Origin: Diogma glabrata
Taxonomy: Eukaryota > Arthropoda > Insecta > Diptera > Cylindrotomidae
NCBI GenBank assembly: GCA_963693315.1
Contig: OY856187.1
Coordinates: 114,034,437 to 114,098,436 of the forward strand
Direction of reading: 5' to 3'
DNA length: 64,000 nucleotides
In this document: positions 1-11,862 of the stretch, piece after piece
Layout of the letters: each line of letters starts with the position of its first letter
Position numbering within the stretch: the stretch's first letter is position 1
The notes under the pieces: generated by a model
Database searches by the model: none
Told to the model about the DNA's origin: nothing
Seen by the model: the letters and a program-made list of their open reading frames with translations, nothing else
Translations under genes and position numbers: made by a program

Positions 1-960
1 AAGAGATCGCAAAACCAAGTTTTTTCAATGTACCATAAAAAACATCGTGTCGGAAAATGCCCTTCAGAGAAAAAATATTGCGACGCTGATGCGCTAACTT
101 CACTAACTGGAAACAAAATGTTCTGGATATAAAGTGAGCCAAAATCCATAAAATACTGTAATTAATGGCTAACCACTGTAATATATTTCGCGTAGTTCTA
201 TTGATATAAACATTAAAGAACGCTGTAATAACCCAACAAACATAAATTTTGTTCTACGAGAAAAAGTAAAAAAATTATTTTTACAAAAACTAATCAGTTC
301 CTTGCCGTTCAAATTTCTCTCTTTTTCCAAAGTGTCATTAAAATTCATATGCGAATGAATGATGTATGCTCCCAACAAACTTAAAAAACAAGGTGAAAAA
401 ACATATGTTGTATGGTGGACCTCCTAACCCTTTGTCCAATGTACCCCAAAGAAATCTTTCTCATATTGATTGAAACCTTTTACCAACTTTTGATGAAAAT
501 CGTTCTATAATTGTAGGCTACAGTAGGGATAAACACGTAAGAAAAAAAACTTTTTAACCGGCAGAGGGGCAAGTGGTTTGTTGAAATATTGGAAACAGTA
601 CTAAACCCTTATATCCCAAGTTTCAATAAGGATCAGAAGTTATTCAAGATTTAAACTTAGAGGTGATCGGGAGACCCTGGCCATTTTGTCCAATTTTGAA
701 ATGAATCCAATCCATCCATTTTCAAGTGAACCTAGATAATTTGCCAAAGTTTCTTCAAGATCCTATGCAGGAATGTCACGACTCACGAGAACCACCCACC
801 CCACGCATCCACAGACATACACCAAAATGTTTATGGGCTATTTAGATAGAGAATGGTCCAAAACTAAAGAAAAAACAAAATTTGAGGTATGTAAAATTTT
901 TTTTGTCTCGATAGATGCATTCCTTGACACAATTTAAAATTGTGGTGAAGTAAAAAGTTT
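1..960 (-). repeat. Dispersed repeat family R, copy 1 (inverted)
   Basis: This stretch is the approximate reverse complement of parts of 27,080-27,770 and 31,480-31,690. Shared landmarks include a TTGTTGGGAGCATAC-type motif near 370 (here reversed), the paired TTCACCACAATT/AATTGTG sequence near 940, and the phrase around GCGACGCTGATGCG near 80. The copy runs off the left edge. No long ORF fits a known protein, and the small ORFs here are chance frames in AT-rich DNA. It is probably a non-coding mobile or satellite-derived repeat; its class is unknown. Confidence 0.75.
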
Positions 961-2400
961 ATCTAAAATAATATAAATTCACATTTCACTGTTGTTCGTT
1001 GAAATTCTATCCAAATAAATATTTGTATTGAATTCTCACCTCGCATTAGTATGCTACAGCAAAGATACATAATATTTATTTGGCAATGACACTATTTAAA
1101 TATTGTGTTATAAAAGTAAAAAACTAGTTTATAATTATATAATTTATAACTAATTTTATAACTACAAAAATATTATAACAGTAGTATGATTTTAGTTCGT
1201 GCAACTATTATTATGTAGATGGCAATAAACAGAAGAAACAATACAATGTAGCAATTAGATTAACAAAAATTGTTATAAACTTTGTATTCGTTGATATTAT
1301 TTTTAATAGATGTCGTATTAAGAGAAAATATTTGTAGAAATGACATTTGTATGGTTTTATTGATACAAGGGTAAATAAAAACTTTCTCAAACAATTCCTA
1401 TTGCACATGCTATTACTATATTATGGCTACTATTACGCCATGGTTTCGAAATTGGGATCTGTGTTATCATACAAAAAAAATTAAATCTGAAATTAACGAA
1501 TAGACAGCGAAGTTATACGCGCGAATCATAACCGAAAATTTGGAATGAACGCTGTAAAGAGTTAAAATTTGTTAGGTGCCACATAATTATTCGTTGTTTT
1601 TATATTGGCTCATGAATCATGAACAATGTTTTTAGCCGGTATGTTGAGTCAGAAAGAATATACTGAGTCACCAATTTATTCATAATACATGTTCCTGTTG
1701 AAATAAAATAAATTATAATGTACTTGCCGTATAGAGGTTTTCTATTTAACTAACCTGAATGAATTTTATTTGAAAAATTTGGTCGATTACGTACTCTGGC
1801 ATCGCGCAAAGACGCTACTCCGCTAGACCGGAAAATAAAAGCTAGTGAAGTTTATGGTTTGGTCGCAAAAAGCGTTTTACTTTGTTGCAAATAGCGTTTA
1901 TTATGGTGCCTTAGAATTTCGTTAAATATTGTTCCGAATTTAATTTTTGCATTTGCCAAACCTGCATGCTATTTAGCTCATTTAAATAACTTATGTCGAA
2001 TTCTTTTTGTCCAGAGCGAAAAAGTGATTTTTTTTTCATAAAAAGAACATGAAACAATATGATCCAGTTTTGTAATTGTATTTGTGAACTATCATTGAAT
2101 ATTTTTGTAATTAATTGTATTTAATTAATTAGTTTGTTGTTAATTTTTAATTTAAAACTGGATTTAAACAATACTTTTATTTGAAAAGTAACTATTTCAC
2201 TATACAAAAATATAATAAGAAAATGGCGTTTTGTTTGTTTACTAATTTTGACAGAATTTTTTAAATGTATTTGTATTCTTTATTGTATTTTAGGCTTGCT
2301 CTAGCTAAAAATCTAGATTCAAAAAATATTTTTAGGGCAAAAAAAATCACTTTTTTTGGTTAAATAAAACACGTAATGTCAAAAAATATTGATCTCAGAT
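961..2400. other. AT-rich intergenic stretch, no gene recognised
   Basis: Only short unsupported ORFs and A/T runs are visible. No TIR, LTR or coding similarity was recognised. Part of it may be the 5' flank of the Harbinger remnant that follows. Confidence 0.5.
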
Positions 2401-2469
2401 CAAAAAGGGGCGTGTTTGAGCAACTTTTTTGGCAAAAAGAACTCGACATTATTTTGTTATTTATTTATA

Positions 2470-3510
2470 TTTTGTTCATAATGTGAGCTGCTGTTCAATC
2501 GAAAACATGACCGATTTCCTGAATTAATTATAGTTTTCGATTCAGATAGTTACGATGAAATAATTGTTCGTGTACGTAAAGTTTCTAAATTGCGTAAAAC
2601 GGGTGAAAAAGCAGTAAATTATCGCCAATTTTATCGTTTCAATCGTGAAAACGTTCGATTTTTAACGAATCAATATTTATGTTAAGATGGTGAAGAAAGA
2701 CGAGACAATGCTTTAAGGTTAGATAAAATGAAAATATTTTTAAGTGACATTAGTGACCCAGGTTTTCAGGTCTCTAAAGCAAGCTAGTTTTTTAAGAGAA
2801 TGAAAAGTTGAATGAAAATGCTTTGCTTCTAATAGGTAGGTGTTGGGAAAGACATTTGAGTTCATCTAAGAACCACTGTCACACAATCTGGTGGGTTTGT
2901 GATAAAATATTGAATAAAGATGAAGATTTGATTCGCGTTCCAGATAATGAATAAGAGTTCAACCAAGCAAGGGTTTTATGGCAACACAAGTACAAATTTC
3001 ATTTTCTATTGAGCCATTGAATATTCTTTATTCCATATAATGAAACCATCTATTCTTGATGACGAATGTATTAATTAACCAATAAATTTTCCTGCAACTA
3101 ATGTCCAACCAAGGTATGACGCCAACGAAACCAATACGTCTTGCATCCATTTGGGCAATCAGTGCATGATGCACGACTATGAAGAAACTTCATTTTTCAT
3201 CCAAAGCTGAATGGAAACACATCTGGAGGGAATTCATGTTGCTACAAAAAAATTCCAAAGTTGATTGAAACTGCTGTAATATTACATAATATTGCAAAAT
3301 ATTTCAACAACCCTGATTTTGATAGAAATGATAAGCCTAACATAAACGAAGAAATTCAAAATTTAGATTTAGAAAATGATAAACGCACATTACGAAGACG
3401 CGGTGAAGTACGCCGTGGTAATATTTCGATAACAGTAGAAAATATGTTTTTTTTATTTGAAAAAATCAGCTATTTTGATGCATTAATTTTTTGCAGTTTG
3501 GTTTTATAAT
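2470..3510 (+). pseudogene. PIF/Harbinger (HARBI1-like) transposase remnant 1
   Basis: Several plus-strand frames read as successive parts of a HARBI1-type DDE transposase. The N-terminal part (about 2,600-2,760) has an RFNRENVRFLTNQYL-like segment followed by an SDISDPGFQ-like stretch. A middle part (about 2,870-3,000) reads WWVCDKILNKDEDLIRVP and then RVLWQHKYKF, typical of the region before the first catalytic Asp. The C-terminal part (3,261-3,480) has ETAVILHNIAKYFN, the hallmark VxHN motif. Stops (for example near 2,684 and 2,952), frameshifts and loss of most of the catalytic core make it a pseudogene. The intact family encodes about 350-450 residues and cuts and pastes DNA with a 3 bp TTA/TAA target duplication. 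An accessory gene in the opposite orientation follows, the usual Harbinger layout. Confidence 0.8.
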
Positions 3511-3737
3511 TTAATGTTTGAACTTTGAATTTCAATCAATACTTCTTGTTGTTTATATAACTCTATTTGTTTCTGGCATATATTTTTCTGTATTGTAGCC
3601 AGTTCCTGTTCTATTTCCAATTTCAATTTTTGTGGAGTCGACATTGGTGTTTCTTCAAACATTAAAATAGAAAAAATAGTTAAATTCAATTTTCGCTGTA
3701 ATTCCTTAATTGGTATAAAAAAATTATATATTTTCAA
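3504..3737 (-). pseudogene. Harbinger accessory protein C-terminal coiled coil (remnant 1)
   Basis: A 77-codon minus-strand frame rich in Lys, Glu, Gln and Leu (LKLEIEQELATIQKN, YKQQEVLIEIQ) reads as a short coiled coil. It lies tail-to-tail with the Harbinger transposase. In Harbinger elements a second gene encodes a Myb/SANT- or MADF-type DNA-binding protein that often ends in such a coiled coil; the better preserved second Harbinger here (20.6-24.6 kb) has the same layout. The assignment rests on position and composition, not on a conserved motif. No DNA-binding domain is seen in this fragment. Confidence 0.5.
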
Positions 3738-3879
3738 TACCTGTCAATTTTTTGTTTGGAATTGGAACAGCAGATGATTGTAACATTTCGGTGCTTAAAG
3801 ATTATCCGTCCAAAGTTATTCCGTCTTGAAAATCAAATTTTAATTTGTATTATTAATTTAATTGGTATATGTGGCGAAC

Positions 3880-4470
3880 ATTTAAATTAAAGTTCAAAGT
3901 TTAGCAGGCGATGATTTCGTTAACATTTATTAAAAAAATAAAAAAATATATTTTTATTATTCAGATTTTGTTTTTTTCCAAATAGTAAAAGTTCTTCATT
4001 TTCGTGATGTTAAAAATAGTTTTTGTATAATAAATTTTTTTTAAATTTGATTTTTCACAGTTCTCAATTTTAAATAATGTAATCAATGTTAACATTATTA
4101 TAGTAAAAATCCAATCAAATAAATTTATGGAAATCAAATCCAGACAATTCGTTAATTAATTATAATGAAAAAGCAGAACAAGTGTAGATGTCAAATATTT
4201 CAAGTTCTTCAATATCTATAACTTCAGCCAGTTCATCAGATTTATTTTCATATCTTCCAAAATTTATTCTGCCATTTTTAAGATGAATAATTTAGAAAAA
4301 GATAATGAATTGAGTGATTCAAGAACTGCAGTTGACGATGACAGTGAAAAATGCCGGACATGGTTTGGTGATAGAGCTACACATCAAATTCTCCATATAT
4401 TGGATACAACATCTCCAACAACATCTCGTATCATCATACTCATCTCCTGGAGAATTCAACGCCACTAGCA
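3880..4470 (+). repeat. Element-internal segment duplicated in inverted form at 50.34-50.90 kb
   Basis: The stretch from about 3,890 to 4,390 matches the reverse complement of about 50,340-50,890. Both contain a short frame beginning MNNLEKDNELSDS and continuing into SEKCRT, and both carry the same AATTCGTTAATTAATTATAA-type surroundings. Because it directly follows the Harbinger accessory ORF, it is probably part of the same element. The frame breaks after about 35 codons and no domain is recognised. Confidence 0.6.
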
Positions 4471-4554
4471 TTTTTATTACTAGCCCGCTTAATTTAATAT
4501 ACATGCATACAATTTTTACTGTTCCAGCAATTTTACTCTTAACATGGCAGTAAA

Positions 4555-4660
4555 GTTCAACTTATGCCTAAATTAGTATACCATGACATTAACATAACCT
4601 TCAACCTATGCCTAAATTAGTATACCATAAGTCTTATGGTATACTAATTTTTATTCATTC
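4555..4660. repeat. Short direct and inverted repeats around TTAGTATACCATAAG
   Basis: A segment reading CCTAAATTAGTATACCAT occurs twice about 50 bp apart (near 4,566 and 4,610). The second copy is followed at once by its inverse, forming a small perfect hairpin around 4,613-4,652. It may be a terminal piece of a MITE or of the Harbinger element. No target duplication is evident. Confidence 0.5.
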
Positions 4661-5369
4661 AAACCTAGTTCTGCTTTAATTAATGATCCACGAGGCACAC
4701 TTGTGAGTTATTGTCTCGTGGTGTCTATTTTTTTGCTTGTGCTTCTTCAATAACAATGCAGGTAACCTCTTTGTTACAGATGGTAAGGAGATTTCTGGTG
4801 TGTCGAGTGATGAAGTACATCTATATATTCAACAAAAATTTTGTCACTTGTTCCAGACCACCATAAACTTGATGAGTTGTGTGAAATGTTTCTGTTTGTC
4901 TGTATGCTTTTTGTTTATGACATATTGAAATCAAAACAAAAAACTACTAAGGTCTGGACTAATTGGTCGAGAGCTTTGTGGTTTTTTTGTTTTTTGATCC
5001 CACAATATTACAAAAAAACTTCAAGACAGCATACGTTTCTGTTTTTTTTTTCATCCGTGATTCAAACATTAAAATACGGGGGGGCTGAAATCTCACAGCT
5101 CTGAGATATCAAGACTTCGGTCTGGGTTAAGGATTTTGATATAGTTTTCGGCAAAAAACTTTTATGAGGACATGGTTTTTAGTTTTGGGCAGCGATGTAT
5201 ATCAAACATAACTTTTTGTGAAAGTACATGTATTTTTTATTTCTGTTTAGATATGTATTAAAAAACTAACACGAAACATCAATACGTTGTCGGAAAATTT
5301 TAACGGATCATATATTAACATAATTTAGTGAGAAGATTAAACAATCAGCAAACCGCTCAAAAACCTCTC

Positions 5370-6170
5370 CATTTAGCGTTTCGAGAATATTTTCCAAAAC
5401 CACAAATTCATATTTCTTTCAAAATTCCAAAAATATTCAAAAATATTGTAAAAATTAAATAAAATCAAAAATTCAAACGTTTTTCAAACAAAATTCTAAA
5501 AATATTTCAAAAATTATTACAAAATCAAATATTAAAACTTTTTTCAAAAACTCTAAATATATTGCATAAATTATAACAAAATCAAAAATTGTAAATTTTT
5601 CCAAAATTATAAAAATTATAATAAAATCAAAAATTTTAAATTTTTCTAAATTCTAAAAATATTCCAAAAATTCTTACAAAATCAAAAAATTGAAACTTTT
5701 TTCAAAATTCAAAATTATATATAAAATTCTAAAATTCTATGTTTTTTTTTTTTCAAAATTCTAAATATATTCCATATATTAGAATGAAATCAAATATTTA
5801 AACTTTTTCCATATTCTAATAATATTCCAAAAATTCTTAAAAATTCCAACTTTTTCCAAAATTCTAAAAATATTGCAAAAATTATAACAATATCAAAAAT
5901 TGAATCTTTTTCCAAATTTATAATAAAACAAAAATTTAAAATTTTTCAAACTTCTAAAAATATTCTAAAAATTCTTACAAAATCAAAAATTGAAACTTTT
6001 TTCAAAATTAAAAATCAAATCAAATCAAAATCAAAATTATTAATTTCCTAAAAATATTTCAAAAATTAGAATAAAATCAAATATTTAAACTTTTTCTAAA
6101 TTCTAATAATATTCCAAAAATTCTTAAGAATTCAAACTTTTTCCACAACTCTAAAAATATTGCAAAAATT
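5370..6170 (+). repeat. Degenerate AT-rich tandem array inside family E
   Basis: About 14 imperfect units of some 55-60 bp follow the pattern AAAATTCTAAAAATATT, then CAAAAATT, then AAAATCAAAAATT. Divergence between neighbours is high, with many small indels. The same array continues after the foldback insertion (7,482-7,670) and appears inverted in copy 2 (23,170-23,580). Confidence 0.8.
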
Positions 6171-7481
6171 TAAGTGTTTTGCAAATTCTTTGCAAAAAGT
6201 AATTTACGTAATTCTTTACATGTAAAGAATTCATTCTTTACATGTCCAAAAATCATTGTAAAGAATGTAAAGAATGTAAATAATGCTAAAAAAAACTAAC
6301 AAGATGTGCCAATTTTCTCATTAGATTAATATATAATTTAAAATGAAACTCGAACACCTAAATAATCATATTTTTTAAGTCAGTCTTTAGCTATATTTAT
6401 CATTTGAATACTGATTTTTATAGCTCCTTTTAGAATTAAAACAAAACTTGAGCCCAATTCCAACAATGGTAATACAATTTGAATTGAAAAGACTTACGAA
6501 TTTCGGTCTCTATAAAATATTTTCCCGCTTTAATCATAGAAAAAGCAAGGATTGGAAATCATAAATTATGTATTAAAATTTAAAACTTATTACAATAAAA
6601 TTAACAATTTAACTACAATAACATCAATTTGTTGAATACAACACATAACAAGCTTGATTTACAATAGCAATTATTTTCAGTATACAAATTATAAAAGACA
6701 CGCTTTACCTGTCAATTGATAAAATGAAGAATGTCCGAACCCAAGTTTTCAACCACTCAATTTTAGAACTTAGATTAAAGAAAATGTTTGTTGAGATGTC
6801 ACATATATAAGCTATCTTTGTATTCTAAAACAAATGTTATTTTTAAAATTTTAGTTGCATAAACAAATGATTGATTTCACAAATTCAATATTTCTGGTAT
6901 ATTTTTGGATTGGGTCGATACTAAAAATAAATTTTAAATTTAATCTCAAACTTGTTAAAATATAAATAAATAAATAAATTACATTTGTTTTTGAATACAA
7001 AGATAGCTTATATATGTGACATCTCAACAAACATTTTCTTTAATATAAATTCTTAAGTTGAATGGTTGAAAACTTGGGTTCGGACATTCTTCATTTTATC
7101 AATTGACAGATAAATTGTAAATGGCATGATTTCCAATCCTTGCTTTTTCTATGATTAAAGCGGCGAAATATTTTTTAGGGATCGAAATTCGTAATTTTTT
7201 TCAATTCAAAATTTGTATTACCATTGTTGGAATTGGGCTCAAGTTTTGTCTTCTTAAAGGAGATTTAAAAATCACTTGAAAGTAAAATTCTTTACATTTA
7301 TTAATCATTCTTAACATTACTTACATTCTTTACGTAAAAAACTATTCTTTACTAATTCTTTACATAAAAATGTAAAGAATTATTCTTTATAAAAATAAAA
7401 CAGAACACAAAACTTTGTCTTTTCCACGTCTTAAATAAAATCCTTTTTTAATTATTCTTTACATGCAAATGCACAAGTCTG
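6171..7481. mobile_element. Foldback element (about 1.3 kb) inserted in family E
   Basis: The two halves are inverted copies of each other. 6,410-6,560 pairs with 7,120-7,280 (AGCAAGGATTGGAAATCAT against its complement), and 6,700-6,835 pairs with 6,985-7,115 (GATGTCACATATATAAGC against its complement). Outer parts hold repeated TTCTTTACAT motifs. The arms are about 600 bp around a centre near 6,905. Both flanks continue the family E tandem array, so this is an insertion. An AAAAATT sits at both junctions and could be a target duplication, though this motif is common locally. No coding capacity is seen. Confidence 0.8.
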
Positions 7482-7689
7482 AAAAATTATAACAATATCA
7501 AAAATTGAAACTTTTTCCAAAATTATAAAAATTATAGTAAAATCAAAAATTTAAAATTTTTCAAAATTCTAACAATATTCCAAAAATTCTTACAAAATCA
7601 AAAATTGAAACTTTTTCAAAATTCCAAAAATATTTCAAAAACTATTACAAATTCAAAAATTTCCATGTTCAATTATATTTACGTCAACA

Positions 7690-8340
7690 AACAGCTAAAT
7701 TTTTTTTTCCAAAAAATTTTCTAAAAAAATAAATGAAATCATTTTTTTGACACACTTGACAATATTTTTGACAAATTTATTCAGCAATAAAATTCTCAAT
7801 AATGATAATTTCATGTTCATTTTACACTTCATTTCATACAAATAACTAATTTTATTTTTTCTAAAAAATAAATGAAAATCATTCTTTTGACACACTTGAC
7901 ATTATATTTTTGAGTGACTTATAATTCTCAATAATAATAATAAAATTTCATGTCGTACAAATAATAAATTTTATTTTTCCAAAAAATTGGGTAAAAAAAT
8001 TAATAAAAATCTTTCTTTTGACACACTTGACAACATTTTTTTGACAAACTTATAAAGCCATAATTCTTAATATAATAATAAAATTTCATGTCAAACAAAT
8101 AATTAATTTTATTTTTTTTTTTTAAATTGCGAAAAAAATAAATAAAAATCCTTCTTCTGACACACTTCACAAACTTATAATGCAAGAATCTAGTTTTTGA
8201 TCGGACATACCAATCCCGAGTCCCGACCATCCAAATTTCTCCACATTCTTTGTTCCTATTGCTTATCACTTAAAATGAACGTTTTTTAAGCAAAAAATAT
8301 GCACATTTCCTTGTTTCGACACACTTGACGATTTTTTGAC
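7690..8340 (+). repeat. Tandem block with GACACACTTGAC landmark (about 130-160 bp units)
   Basis: The landmark recurs near 7,749, 7,890, 8,020, 8,160 and 8,320. Between landmarks each unit carries an AATAATAATAAAATTTCATG-type stretch and an A/T run. The same block is inverted in copy 2 of family E (22,740-23,140), so it is an internal component of the element and not a free satellite. Confidence 0.75.
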
Positions 8341-8613
8341 ACAATTCCGGTACAGTTATCGAACATATCGTCCTTTCAGCTCTTACCATTGAGTGTACCT
8401 ATTTGAAGAAACATAAATTTTTCAAATCCCTTCAGCCGTTTTCTAGATTTCGTTGGTTATGAAGGTCAGACGGCCGGCAGACAGGCATACATTTTTTTTT
8501 TGCCTTTTTAGAATCAGTAGGTCCTAAAACGTCGAGAAATGCCAGAAAAAGTGGGGGTAGGAATTTCATTTTTAGCTCATGAATGTAATACTTAGGTCTT
8601 TCAGACCGAAGCA

Positions 8614-9062
8614 GTTTTGAATAGAATTCATTAAAATTTCCATTAATATTACTGTTTTTTCTTATTTTAGCAGCTATCATTGCTTCAAAATGGTTATCAT
8701 TCTCATCTAAGCACTGTTTTTTGACTGGTTAGAACTTTCATGGAGTTTTAAATTTTATCCATTTGTTTTCTGGCAGCAACTGTTGGGAAAAGTAAAAGAT
8801 GGTGTTCTGCATTCTGGTTTTTTGATTGTGTATTACTAGGACGTTTTTTGCCTTTATCTGACAATTGATGTAGTGATATGCTTAGTGGTGGTGTATATTG
8901 TAGTGATGTAGCTAGTTGTGATGTATTTAGTTGTTGTTTACTTTGTTTTTGTGTTGTTGTGATACTTGGTTGTGGTACTTGATTGCTATCTACATCCTCA
9001 AAAGTCTCCACATTTTTTGTCACTAAGGTAGTCTGCAATAAAATTATGCATTTTAACCACAA
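8614..9062 (-). pseudogene. Possible MADF/Myb-like accessory protein fragment
   Basis: A minus-strand frame (9,062 to 8,748) is rich in Gln, Ser and Thr and continues after a stop into an NDNHFEAMIAAKIRK stretch (about 8,690-8,640). That tail resembles the C-terminal segment common in MADF/BESS or Myb-like proteins accompanying insect DNA transposons. Family E begins exactly where this frame is lost (8,613), as if it had inserted into the gene. There is no zinc finger or catalytic motif. The assignment is weak; it could be an unrelated low-complexity frame. Confidence 0.3.
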
Positions 9063-9527
9063 AAGTGTAATAAATATGTGTGTTGATATACATACCTTTG
9101 TTGTGAATGTGATATTACCTTCGTTAATAAGTTAAAAAAAGCTACTCATAATTTTGAATACAAGCTAATTGGTTCTGTAGATCTTAACTGACCCCGCACT
9201 AAACATTATTGACTTTTTGTATTTATTCAAATATACTCTGTAGTCAGTCAACAAAGAGGCTGTTTTTCTTTAACTCCTCAACCATAACTGAAAATTTTAG
9301 TACTTGTACTATCCAACGCTAAGCATCATTTTGATCGATTTTTTGGGGGTTTTCTCTTTATATAGAAGTTCTAAGAACTCCATAATATACTTTCACTACA
9401 CCATTTCAGTACTTTAGCTGTGGTTTTGTTGTCTCCTTCTAATTAAGAACTGAAAAAATTAAATAAATTTATGAATCACAAAATAATTTAAATGTATATA
9501 CTATTTTTTTTTGTTGTGAATACATAT
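9063..9527. other. Intergenic, no feature recognised
   Basis: AT-rich sequence with only short chance frames. It ends at the left TIR of the long-TIR element. Confidence 0.5.
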
Positions 9528-9994
9528 AGTCCCTGGGCCATCACCTATTTCATTTCATGATTACTACATATTTTATACTTCGTAAGGAGCTTGTCCTTGA
9601 CGAGTCCTACAACTTCTTTATCTGCCATTTTCCTTGATTCGGCCGCTTTTTCCCTCGGAAAACTTCGAAACATGGCGATTTCCCGGGGTCTTGTATATTT
9701 ATTACCATAATTTTGGGGGTGGAAATTTGCTTTAGAAAACGGGGGTAAATTTGTCTGACAAAAAATTGTCTGCTTTTGTCGAGTCCGACAACTCAAACAA
9801 GCCAAAATACCGGAGTACTGAAAATTAATTACCACAAAGCTGATTTTCACAGGATTGTTTAACAAAAATTAGTGAAATTGAAGGGTCATATTGTACGACA
9901 AATTTTTGGCGGCCTGGTGAATAATATGGAAAACCATAATAACACATATAAAATTGTTTTGTTTTGTAATTCAAATTATAATTATATTATATTT

Positions 9995-10034
<40 letters not shown>

Positions 10035-11568
10035 TTAGTCTGGGTTTTCCTCTTCGATGAATAGCAGCTGGCTTTTGTTGTGACACTTTTTTTTATCGTT
10101 GTAAACCACCTTGTTGAACACCAGATGTTATATCAAAGATGTTATATCAAAAACTGTCTGATTACTATTCTATAATTTGATCCCTATGTTGTGAGTTTAC
10201 ACAGAGAAACAAGTTTCTCTGGTATATCAAGGAATATGATCGGATATAAATCAACGTAAGGCTGGTGAATGCTGATGTTAATCGCCCAATATTTTTCTAG
10301 AATCATCCTTAAGATAAAACATTGATTTGTAGTTGGGACGAAAAAAACGCTGATAGTCACCGATGATAGATTCAGCGAACGGAATGAGTCTAGCAAGTAC
10401 GACATTAGCTAGTAGCATTAACATATAAAATAGCATATAAAAATATGCAGTGCATATACAAATACGCAGTGTTCATCAGTGCGACTCCATGATAATAAGC
10501 ACACTTTAGGCGGCCACATTTCTTGTGTTTCTTGCTATTTTCCATTTAGCAGGTTGTTTTTGTTGGTCCCAGATTGCAAGAATCAGGTCGTATATATACT
10601 ACTTTTCCGTTCTCGCAGCGAGTAAAAGTATCATTTATATTTGTATACTCTATCGGTGCATATAGTTTTGAATCTGGTAAATAGCAAAAATGGCTTTTTT
10701 TTTTTCCTTGTTAAAATTCGCGCATATTTTTAATCCTTCTCAATATTTTCAATTAAAAGTGTGTAAATAACCTTCTCAACTGGTCAATATTCCTTAGATT
10801 TTTTAAATTTATATGAAAACATGTTTTACATCATTTTTTGGGTACACACTCCTTTTTATAATTTTTCTATTTACAAAAATTTTCTAATTTTCTTTATACA
10901 GTGCCATCTGTAAACGTTGTTTCTTTAAAAAATCTTACGTTATAAATGTATACATTAAATTTGTTCATGAATATTAGCAATTTTAACAAAGAAACAAAAA
11001 TAATCGTTCTGAAATTTTCTCCATCTCATTTTCTTGTCGGACAGCTCAATTTTTTATAATAACAAATTGTTTTTTATCGTGTTTCATTTTTGTCCGACAT
11101 GTGGTAATCAATAAACACTATCCCGCCAGGATCATCCCGACTTCCAGTCGTCGGACTGGAAAAACGCGGCCGAAAATTTGTCGGACAATCTGACCCTTTA
11201 ATTTCACTTATTTTTGTTAAATAATCCTGTGAAAATTAGTTTTGTGGTAATTGATTTTCAATACCCTGGTATTTTGGTGAGTTTGAGTTGTCGGACTCGA
11301 CAAAAGCAGACAATTTTTTGCCGGACAAATATACCTTCGTTTTCTAAAACAAATTTCTACCCCCTTTGATAAATAACAAAACTATGGTAATAAATATACA
11401 AGACCCCGGAAAATCGCCATGTTTCGGAGTTTCCCGAGGGAAAAAGCGGCTGAATCAAGGAAAACGGCTGATAAAAAGTTGTAGGACTCGTCAAGGACAA
11501 GCTCCTTACGAAGTATAAAATATGTGGTAATCATCAAATAAAATAGGTGACGGCCCAGCCCAGGGACT
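9528..11568. mobile_element. Long-TIR element with GTCCGACA-type motifs, family Q copy 1
   Basis: The left end starts AGTCCCTGGGCC and the right end finishes GGCCCAGCCCAGGGACT. The arms 9,528-9,905 and about 11,175-11,568 are inverted copies of roughly 380 bp. They contain repeated TTGTC(C/G)GAC-like words, for example near 11,175, 11,300 and 11,320, with further copies inside at about 11,036 and 11,092. The flanking 9-mers AATACATAT and AATGTGTAT agree at 7 of 9 positions and may be an eroded target duplication. The interior (9,990-11,030) has a TC microsatellite and no credible ORF, so it is non-autonomous. It shares end sequence and motif with the larger element at 58,878-61,720. Confidence 0.8.
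9990..10028 (+). repeat. TC dinucleotide microsatellite
   Basis: An almost uninterrupted run of TC dinucleotides within the interior of the family Q element. Confidence 0.95.
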
Positions 11569-11632
11569 AATGTGTATGAATAGATAATTTTTTTATTTTA
11601 ACTAGTAATTTATTATATGTATTTCAAATAAA

Positions 11633-11862
11633 GGATTATGGCGCGCTATACAGCTGAGCTAAACTATGCGAACTATGTTTTTAAAAAAATAATGTTTTGA
11701 TGCCAATAATGTTTTTTTTAAAAAATGTAATGTTTCCGTTTTTATTTTATTTTTTAAATGTTTTGTTTCCGTAAAGTTTTTTTCTATAATTACGTTATAC
11801 ACATTATTTTTTAAAAACATAGTTCGCATAGTTTAGCTCAGGTGTATAGCGCGCCTTATGTC
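11633..11862. repeat. Hairpin element with tRNA-like arms
   Basis: The left arm contains GGCGCGCTATACAGCTGAGC followed by TAAACTATGCGAAC. The right arm is its near-perfect complement, giving about 60 bp arms and a 110 bp A/T-rich spacer. The arm reads TTTAGCTCAGGTGTATAGCG on the plus strand near 11,830, close to the A-box of a tRNA gene. No matching B-box or anticodon arm is seen. It is probably a MITE or foldback element whose ends derive from, or mimic, a tRNA 5' half. Confidence 0.7.

Larger units (their letters stand above)
5080..8613 (+). mobile_element. Family E DNA element, copy 1 (TIR core CTTCGGTCTG)
   Basis: The inner left end reads CTTCGGTCTGGG (5,115-5,126) and the right end reads CAGACCGAAG (8,606-8,615), a 10 bp inverted terminal match. 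Copy 2 at 22,319-23,791 is its approximate reverse complement over the ends, the degenerate 55-60 bp AT array and the GACACACTTGAC tandem block. Copy 1 is longer because of a foldback insertion at 6,171-7,481. No transposase is seen; it is most likely non-autonomous. Its left boundary extends about 30 bp beyond the TIR core, to a CAGCTCTGAGATATCAAG stretch shared by both copies. Confidence 0.7.

Noticed and set aside
9545..9865. 106-codon minus ORF
   Set aside because: It lies within the non-coding left TIR, and the inverted right TIR does not keep the frame.
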